Position numbers and translations under genes: made by a program. Shown in pieces: positions 47,904-53,084 of a stretch of 53,084 bases of DNA. Positions within the stretch are counted from its first letter, which is position 1. Every line of letters begins with the position of its first letter. Source of the stretch: CAWULT01 sp963923455. Lineage in GTDB: Bacteria; Acidobacteriota; Vicinamibacteria; Vicinamibacterales; UBA2999. Where the stretch lies: assembly GCA_963923455.1 (NCBI GenBank), contig CAWULT010000019.1, positions 1-53,084 of the forward strand, written 5' to 3'. The notes below the pieces were generated by a model. The model worked only from the letters and a program-made list of their open reading frames with translations, ran no database searches and was not told where the DNA came from.

Positions 47904-49013
47904 TCAGGCCGGCGACCCGGCCGGCGCCGCCTTCAGCAGCCCGGCGATGGTGGCGATCTGCTCCGCCGTCAACTCGGGGAACATCGGCAGCGACAGCACT
48001 TCGCCAGCCACCCGCTCCGACACGGGGAACGCGCCCTCGGCATAGCCGAGGTCGCGATACGCCGGCTGCAGGTGCACGGGAATCGGGTAGTGCACGCCGG
48101 TCTGGACACCGGCCTCCGTCAGGATCGCGCGGTGCCGGTCGCGCTCGGGCAGCCGCACGACGTAGACGTGATAGACGTGCCGGCAGCCGGGCCGCTCGAC
48201 GGGGACGACCGCCGGGGAACCGGCCAGCTGCCGCGCGTACTCGGCCGCGTGCCGGCGCCGCGCCTCGGTCCACGACTCGAGGTGCCGGAGCTTGACGCCG
48301 AGCACCGCCCCCTGCACGCCGTCCATCCGGTAGTTGAAGGCCTTGTACTTGTGCTCGTACCGCACCTCTTCGCCCCAGGCGCGCAGCAGCCGGATGTGCC
48401 TGGCCATGCCGGCGTCGTTGGTGACGACGGCCCCGCCCTCGCCATAGGCGCCGAGGTTCTTGCCGGGATAGAAGCTGAAGCAGCCCAGGTGCCCCATCGA
48501 ACCGCAGCGGCGCCCCTTGTACTCGGCCCCGTGGGCCTGCGCGGCGTCCTCGATCACGACGATGCCGTGGCGTGCGGCGATCTCGAGGATCGGATCCATG
48601 TCGGCCGGCTGGCCGTAGAGGTGCACCGGGATCACGGCCTTCGTCCTCGGCGTGATCGCCGCCTCGAACCTCGCCGGATCCATCGTCCAGTAGTCCGGCT
48701 CGACGTCGACGAGCACCGGCGTGGCCCCCGCGTACTCGATCGCCGCCACCGTGGCGACGAACGTGTACGGCACCGTGATGACCTCGTCGCCCGGGCCGAC
48801 GCCGGCCGCGAGCAGGGCCAGGTGCAGCGCGCTCGTGCCGCTGTTGACGCCGATGGCCTCGCGGGTGTGGCAGAAGGCCGCGAACTCCTGCTCGAAGGCG
48901 GCCACGGCCGGCCCCAGGATGAACGCCGCGCGCCCGAGCACGTCGAGCACTGCGGCGTCGACCTCGGGCTTGATCGCGCGGTACTGCGCCTGCAGATCGA
49001 CGAACGGAATCAT
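47904..49013 (-). CDS. DegT-type sugar aminotransferase, WbpE/FdtB-like
   Basis: A 369-residue PLP enzyme: F-V-D-L-Q-A-Q-Y near 4-11, I-G-V-N-S-G-T-S-A-L near 54-63, P-V-H-L-Y-G-Q-P near 128-135, I-E-D-A-A-Q-A-H near 157-164 and F-Y-P-G-K-N-L-G near 181-188, the lysine being the PLP anchor. The sequence is of the type that aminates the 3-keto position (WbpE, WlbC, FdtB). With the Gfo/Idh gene upstream and the WbpD-like gene it fits the UDP-GlcNAc(3NAc)A pathway. Confidence 0.88.
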   Translation of the reverse strand: MIPFVDLQAQYRAIKPEVDAAVLDVLGRAAFILGPAVAAFEQEFAAFCHTREAIGVNSGTSALHLALLAAGVGPGDEVITVPYTFVATVAAIEYAGATPVLVDVEPDYWTMDPARFEAAITPRTKAVIPVHLYGQPADMDPILEIAARHGIVVIEDAAQAHGAEYKGRRCGSMGHLGCFSFYPGKNLGAYGEGGAVVTNDAGMARHIRLLRAWGEEVRYEHKYKAFNYRMDGVQGAVLGVKLRHLESWTEARRRHAAEYARQLAGSPAVVPVERPGCRHVYHVYVVRLPERDRHRAILTEAGVQTGVHYPIPVHLQPAYRDLGYAEGAFPVSERVAGEVLSLPMFPELTAEQIATIAGLLKAAPAGSPA

Positions 49014-50035
49014 GAATGAACCGCGCTTCCCAGCGTGACGAGCCGCCCCTGCTGCGCCATCGACTCGGTGGCGGCCTCGAGCAGCCGCACGACGCGCAGC
49101 CCGGCCTCGCCCCCGGTGATCGGCTCGACCCGGTCTCGGACGCACGCGACGAAGTGCGCGGCCTCGACGCTCAGCGCCTCCGACACCGCGAGCTGCGGGG
49201 CGTACATGTCGCCGGCGCGATAACCGATCAGCATCTGATAGACGTTCTCGGGGCTCGGATTGAGGGAGATGCCCCGGTCGTACACCTTGATCTTCTCGCT
49301 CGCCTCGAGGTCGTCGAACATCACCATCCGGCGGCTGCCGCCGAGCAGCGTGCGGCGCACCTTCACGGGCGACAGCCAGTTCACGTGCACGTGCGCGATC
49401 AGGCGCCCGTCGAACAGCATCGTCATGTAGGCGATGTTCTCGGGCTGTCCCGCCACGTGCGCGAGGCCGGTCGCCGACACGGCCACCGGACGCTGGCGCA
49501 GGACGTAGTCCATCACCGAGAGGTCGTGGACGGCCAGGTCCCAGAGCACGTTGACGTCGTGCTGGAACAGGCCCAGGTTGATGCGAACCGAGTCGTAGTA
49601 GTAGATCTCGCCGAGCTCGCCGGCCTCGGTCAGCTCGCGCATCTTCCGGACCGCCCCCGTGTAGACGAAGGTGTGGTCCACCATCAGCACGAGGCGTCGT
49701 GCGGCGGCCTCGTCGATCAGGCGGCTCGCCTGCTCGCTCGTCGCCGTCATCGGCTTCTCGACCAGGACGTGCTTGCCGGCCCGCAGCGCCTCGAGCGCCA
49801 GCTCGTAGTGGTGGCTGACGGGCGTCGCGATCACGACGGCGTCGACCGCCGGATCGTTCCAGACGTGCGCCGGGGTCGTGGTGGTCCTGACGCCCGGGTA
49901 GCGACGCTCCACCTTGGCGAGCTGGGCGGGCCTCAGGTCGCAGACGATCCGCAGTGCCGCGTCCTGGCACTCGGCGAAGTTGCGGACGAGGTTCGGCCCC
50001 CAGTAGCCGTAGCCGATGACGCCGATCCCGATCAT
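49010..50035 (-). CDS. Gfo/Idh/MocA oxidoreductase, WbpB/WlbA-like
   Basis: A 341-residue NAD(P)-dependent enzyme with G-V-I-G-Y-G-Y-W-G-P-N near 5-15, A-T-P-V-S-H-H-Y near 71-78, V-E-K-P near 92-95 and H-D-L-S-V-M-D-Y near 173. The G-Y-W-G-P-N signature is the one seen in the WbpB/WlbA branch that oxidises UDP-GlcNAcA to the 3-keto form. It overlaps the aminotransferase start and the acetyltransferase stop by 4 bases on each side. Confidence 0.88.
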   Translation of the reverse strand: MIGIGVIGYGYWGPNLVRNFAECQDAALRIVCDLRPAQLAKVERRYPGVRTTTTPAHVWNDPAVDAVVIATPVSHHYELALEALRAGKHVLVEKPMTATSEQASRLIDEAAARRLVLMVDHTFVYTGAVRKMRELTEAGELGEIYYYDSVRINLGLFQHDVNVLWDLAVHDLSVMDYVLRQRPVAVSATGLAHVAGQPENIAYMTMLFDGRLIAHVHVNWLSPVKVRRTLLGGSRRMVMFDDLEASEKIKVYDRGISLNPSPENVYQMLIGYRAGDMYAPQLAVSEALSVEAAHFVACVRDRVEPITGGEAGLRVVRLLEAATESMAQQGRLVTLGSAVHS

Positions 50036-50517
50036 GCCTCCACCGCTCCCGGACCGCCGCGGGCGAGGAGCCGCGCGGGCACGCCGGCCACCGTGGCGCC
50101 CGCGGGCACGTCGCGCGTGACGACCGCGCCGGCGCCGACGAGCGCGCCTTCCCCGATCGTGACGCCGCAGAGGATCGCCGCCCCGCTGCCGATCGAGGCG
50201 CCGCGGCGGATGCGCGTCGGCACCACGGCCCAGTCGGCCTCGGTCTGCAGCCGCCCGTCGACGGTCGCCCGCGGATACCGGTCGTTGATGAACATCACCC
50301 CATGGCCGACGAAGACATCGTCCTCGATGGTCACGCCCTCGCAGACGAACGAATGCGACGAAATCTTGCACCGGCGGCCGATCGTCGCGCCCTTCTGGAT
50401 CTCGACGAAGGCCCCCACCTTCGTGCCGGCGCCGACGTGGCACCCGTACAGGTTGACGAGGTCGCGGTGGAAGATCACCACGCCTTCCTCGAGCGTCACG
50501 GACGGGGCGATCGGCAT
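50032..50517 (-). CDS. hexapeptide N-acetyltransferase, WbpD/WlbB-like
   Basis: A 161-residue left-handed beta-helix protein of WbpD length. Repeats run from residue 10 to 150 (V-G-A-G-T-K-V-G, I-G-R-R-C-K-I, V-T-I-E-D-D-V-F-V-G). The loop M-F-I-N-D-R-Y-P-R-A near 75 corresponds to the W/F-x-N-x-Y/N-P-R-S stretch of WbpD, and it ends V-A-G-V-P-A-R. It would add acetyl to the 3-amino group of the UDP sugar. It opens a three-gene set; a TAAAAT box on the minus strand (50571 to 50566) lies about 48 bases upstream. Confidence 0.87.
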   Translation of the reverse strand: MPIAPSVTLEEGVVIFHRDLVNLYGCHVGAGTKVGAFVEIQKGATIGRRCKISSHSFVCEGVTIEDDVFVGHGVMFINDRYPRATVDGRLQTEADWAVVPTRIRRGASIGSGAAILCGVTIGEGALVGAGAVVTRDVPAGATVAGVPARLLARGGPGAVEA

Positions 50518-50565
50518 GGAGGCCTCTCGGAGGCGGTGAGAAGGGGACGAATCACGTGCCCGGCC

Positions 50566-50571
50566 ATTTTA
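50566..50571 (-). promoter_or_regulatory. possible -10 box (TAAAAT) for the WbpD/B/E-like operon
   Basis: TAAAAT on the minus strand gives a leader of about 42 bases before ATG 50517. It is the only AT-rich spot in a 106-base gap. No clear -35. Confidence 0.4.
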
Positions 50572-50623
50572 ATCTCAGTGCCCCCGGTCGATCTCCCCGA
50601 CCTGCCGGCACCGGGCCCGGACG

Positions 50624-51721
50624 CTAGCGGAAAGGCTCGCCGAGCAGGCCGAGACGGCCGGTCGCGCGCAGGTCCAGCGGCGCGAACTCGGCGGCGCCGG
50701 CCGCACGGCCCGCCTGCCGTGCCAGCATCAGGTGCGGCAGCAGCAGATGGTCGCCGTCGTAGACGGCCACCGTCGGCGTGCCGAGGAACGGCGCCACCCA
50801 CGCGAGGCCGCCGCACGTGCCGAGGAAGAACCGCGACCGCGCGATGATCGAGAGCTGCAGGGCCAGGTTGGTCCGCGGTTCCATCCAGGCGCCGACGCTC
50901 GTCACGTTGTCGAGGCCTCCCAGGTCGAAGTCCCGGTGCTCGTCGAGGCCGAGCGCCGTCTCGAGCAGCAGGACGGGGGCGATGGTCGCGGCGCGCGCGA
51001 CCATTGCCCGGACGGCGGCCCGGGTCTCCTCGCGGGTGGACAGCGCCGGCCCCGCGTAGATCTTGACGGCGATGAAGTCGGCGGGCAGGTCCGTGAGGAC
51101 CGCCGGCGGCAGGCGATCCGTCCGATACCGCGTGTGGGTCCAGAGCACGTCGGACGGGAGGTTGCCGTGCCAGACGTGCCGGAACATCCGGAAGAGCAGC
51201 GATGGATGGCAGACGCGGGCGGCGTCGAGCCCGAGCCGCGCGCAGGCCGCCGCCACCAGGTCGTCGTCGAGCGGACTGCCCGCCGACTGTTTCTGCCCGC
51301 CGCCCTCGTGCTCGGCCTGGCGGCGCGCGTTGCGGTCGGCGAGCGCGGCCGGCGTCATCAGGTCGAAGATGTCGACATAGGTGCCGGCGAGGTCGGCGTA
51401 GAGCGCCTCCATGCCACCGCGCGACACGACGATCAGGCGCTCGCGTGGCACGCCGTGCGCGTCGACCAGCCAGCGCAGGAACGGAATCCAGTACAGGACT
51501 TCGTAGCCCACCTCGGCCAGCCACGGCCCGGCGAGGATGGGCTCGCGCCCGCGCACGAGCGCGGCGATGTCCCGCTCGATGGCGGCGACCTCCTCCCGGA
51601 ACGCCTGGTGCTCGCGCTGCCGTTCGCCGCGCCGCAGCATGCGCACGACGGGCTTGTGCGCGGACTGCAGGCGTCTGACCACCTTGAGGCCCAGATTCCG
51701 GGCGGCGTCGATTCCACTCAT
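50624..51721 (-). CDS. unknown protein of the glycan locus, possibly GT-B-like
   Basis: A 365-residue protein not assigned to a family. It has a basic, helical first 55 residues, then G-P-W-L-A-E-V-G-Y-E-V-L-Y-W-I-P-F near 65-81. The C-terminal part F-F-L-G-T-C-G-G-L-A-W-V-A-P-F-L-G-T-P near 292-310 is like the donor-binding strand-helix of heptosyl- and fucosyltransferases. No signal peptide or spans. A glycosyltransferase role is likely by context but not shown. It ends about 106 bases before the WbpD-like gene and begins 22 bases after the next gene. Confidence 0.5.
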   Translation of the reverse strand: MSGIDAARNLGLKVVRRLQSAHKPVVRMLRRGERQREHQAFREEVAAIERDIAALVRGREPILAGPWLAEVGYEVLYWIPFLRWLVDAHGVPRERLIVVSRGGMEALYADLAGTYVDIFDLMTPAALADRNARRQAEHEGGGQKQSAGSPLDDDLVAAACARLGLDAARVCHPSLLFRMFRHVWHGNLPSDVLWTHTRYRTDRLPPAVLTDLPADFIAVKIYAGPALSTREETRAAVRAMVARAATIAPVLLLETALGLDEHRDFDLGGLDNVTSVGAWMEPRTNLALQLSIIARSRFFLGTCGGLAWVAPFLGTPTVAVYDGDHLLLPHLMLARQAGRAAGAAEFAPLDLRATGRLGLLGEPFR

Positions 51722-51743
51722 GTCGCTGGCCTCGGCCGCACCG

Positions 51744-52250
51744 TCACCTCGGGATCGACCGTTCCCGCACGGCCCTGATGGCCGCGTCCGCGACGCAGTC
51801 CGGCGGCGCGTCCGGCGACAGGTACTCGACGATCTCGGCGATGTTCAGGTCGCGGGCCAGGCACGTCAGGTGCGCGCGCGTGCCGGCATCGGGGGGCCGC
51901 TCGTCCACCATCAGTTCGAGGAGCTCCCGCCGGCGGCTCCACACCGCGGCCTCGAAGGCCGTGGCTCTCCGGACGCTCTCCGAAATCACTTCCGGGCGCA
52001 GCGGCAGGACCTGCCCGGGGTCCTCACCCTGTCCCAGGCGCCGCAGCACCTCGGTGGGCCGGGCAAGCCCGGCCGCCTCGGCGATGTTCAGCGGCGGCCC
52101 GTCCGAGAGCGGGGTCCGCCCGGCCGCCTCACGCCCCGCGAAGATCAGCAGGCCCGCCGTCAACGCCACCGCCGGTGCGGCCGCTGCCAGCGCCAGGGCG
52201 ATCGCCCGGCCGCGTCCCGGCCCGAAGGCATCGCGTCCGCTGGCGCTCAT
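51744..52250 (-). CDS. membrane-anchored protein with ankyrin-like helices
   Basis: A 168-residue protein with one membrane span at about 14-36 (A-I-A-L-A-L-A-A-A-A-P-A-V-A-L). The rest is helical: L-N-I-A-E-A-A-G-L-A-R near 58, A-V-W-S-R-R-R-E-L-L-E-L-M-V near 107 and L-A-R-D-L-N-I-A-E-I-V near 132 look like degenerate ankyrin repeats. No family assigned. Its start overlaps the upstream membrane protein stop by 4 bases (ATGA), so it is an accessory of that protein by position. Confidence 0.5.
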   Translation of the reverse strand: MSASGRDAFGPGRGRAIALALAAAAPAVALTAGLLIFAGREAAGRTPLSDGPPLNIAEAAGLARPTEVLRRLGQGEDPGQVLPLRPEVISESVRRATAFEAAVWSRRRELLELMVDERPPDAGTRAHLTCLARDLNIAEIVEYLSPDAPPDCVADAAIRAVRERSIPR

Positions 52251-53084
52251 TCGTCCTCGAACCACTCGAGCCAGTCGCCCGCCAGGGGGGGCCTGACGGG
52301 ATGGTTCCAGATCGCGTCGGCCCGGAGCTGGCGCTTGATGGCAAGTGCCTCCGGCGTGCTCAGCACGAGCTCCTGCTCCTCGAGCCACCGGTCCACGTAC
52401 GCCCACTCGACGTACTTCGTCTCGGCCGAGTGACGGAGGCGGACCTGCGTCCCGGCAGCGCGGAAGGTCCAGCCGCACGACAGCGCCAGCAGCACGAGGC
52501 CGGTGCCCGCCGCGCGCACCACCGTGCCGTGCGACGCCCGCTCGAGCGCCTGCCGGACCGCGACCGTCAGCGCGAGCGCGTAGAACCCCCCGGCCGGGCT
52601 CAGGATCACGTCCTTGGTGTAGGCGAAGCTGATGGCCGCGTTCGCCAGCGCCACCACGGCGCCGAGCACCACGAGACGGTCGTCGTGCGTGAGGCGCCGC
52701 GCGCGCCAGTCGCGCCGCCGGCTCCAGGCGTACCCCGCGATCAGCAGCGTGCCGAGCGTCGACGAGACGACGTTGACGAGGCCGGCGACACCCGGCTCGC
52801 CCGCGACCAGGCTGCGCGTGACGCGCCAGAGCCCGGCCCGCGGCTCGGAGAACAGCACCGACAGCAGGGACGACGCCACGTTGTACGCGTAGAACGGCAG
52901 CGGGCTGCCCCCGAACATCGCGATCAGCTCGCTGGGCTCGCGCATCGCGAACCCGAAGCCCGAGCTGCGCTCGTCGAGCCCCGGCGATCCGATGTGGAGC
53001 ACGCCGATCCGCAGCACGAAGTAGGCGGCCACGAGCGCCGCCTGGAACCCCGCACCGTACCACGACACCCCGCGGGCGCCCGCG
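52247..53084 (-). CDS. integral membrane protein, 5' part outside the window
   Basis: At least 274 residues with about six membrane spans. The reading frame stays open to the right edge, so the true N-terminus is outside; a GTG at 53068 is an internal candidate only. The last part is soluble with W-A-Y-V-D-R-W-L near 235 and the end W-L-E-W-F-E-D-E. It resembles the C-terminal part of large glycosyltransferases or O-antigen ligase-like proteins, but no catalytic motif lies in the visible part. Confidence 0.5.
   Translation of the reverse strand, partial: AGARGVSWYGAGFQAALVAAYFVLRIGVLHIGSPGLDERSSGFGFAMREPSELIAMFGGSPLPFYAYNVASSLLSVLFSEPRAGLWRVTRSLVAGEPGVAGLVNVVSSTLGTLLIAGYAWSRRRDWRARRLTHDDRLVVLGAVVALANAAISFAYTKDVILSPAGGFYALALTVAVRQALERASHGTVVRAAGTGLVLLALSCGWTFRAAGTQVRLRHSAETKYVEWAYVDRWLEEQELVLSTPEALAIKRQLRADAIWNHPVRPPLAGDWLEWFEDE

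Overview
The window is a 53 kb, very GC-rich, densely packed chromosomal segment of a Gram-negative-type bacterium. An Acidobacteriota member, most likely class Vicinamibacteria, is my best guess. The basis is the roughly 70% GC, the V-V-W-G-D repeat tail at the left edge, the mix of housekeeping families, and many -10 boxes lying directly in front of start codons. This is inference from gene content; no marker gene was compared. No rRNA, tRNA, CRISPR, insertion sequence or phage gene was recognised.

Left part (1-26387), mixed housekeeping and regulation. It opens with the last codons of a V-V-W-G-D-repeat protein. An HD-GYP/GAF membrane protein and a TPR-sigma54 activator follow; both have visibly lower GC than the rest. 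Next come DinB-like and DUF4149-like proteins, a glycerol-3-phosphate acyltransferase, proline dehydrogenase, a zinc-ribbon protein with a structured leader, an M20 peptidase, a CCA-type nucleotidyltransferase, a secreted M28 peptidase, and a three-domain acyl-activating/ACP/acyltransferase fusion. Then come an infA-DEAD helicase-zinc protein operon behind a near-perfect sigma54 promoter, a MerR-TPR regulator divergent from glucokinase, a 1177-residue GltD/PyrK-type flavoprotein fusion, thiS-thiG, and a methyltransferase.

Right part (26400-53084), a surface-glycan locus read almost entirely on the minus strand. It holds nucleotide-sugar enzymes (Gmd and an RmlD-like reductase; a WbpB/WbpE/WbpD-like set; a second epimerase/aminotransferase/acetyltransferase set), several glycosyltransferases, a WecA-type initiating transferase fused to a CapD-type N-terminal half, and an unusual block of transketolase, cytidylyltransferase, aldehyde dehydrogenase, SDR, NeuB-type synthase and HAD phosphatase. 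That block looks like a route to a CMP-activated ulosonic acid of unknown structure. Many genes overlap by 4 bases, so long polycistronic mRNAs with coupled translation are likely.

Working together: the right-hand genes plausibly make, activate and assemble a lipid-linked acidic surface polysaccharide. On the left, many genes seem to be expressed from leaderless transcripts, with a -10 box 6-9 nt before the start codon. A sigma54 activator and at least one convincing sigma54 promoter are present, so part of this region may belong to a sigma54 regulon. Whether that activator controls the promoter seen here cannot be decided from sequence alone.
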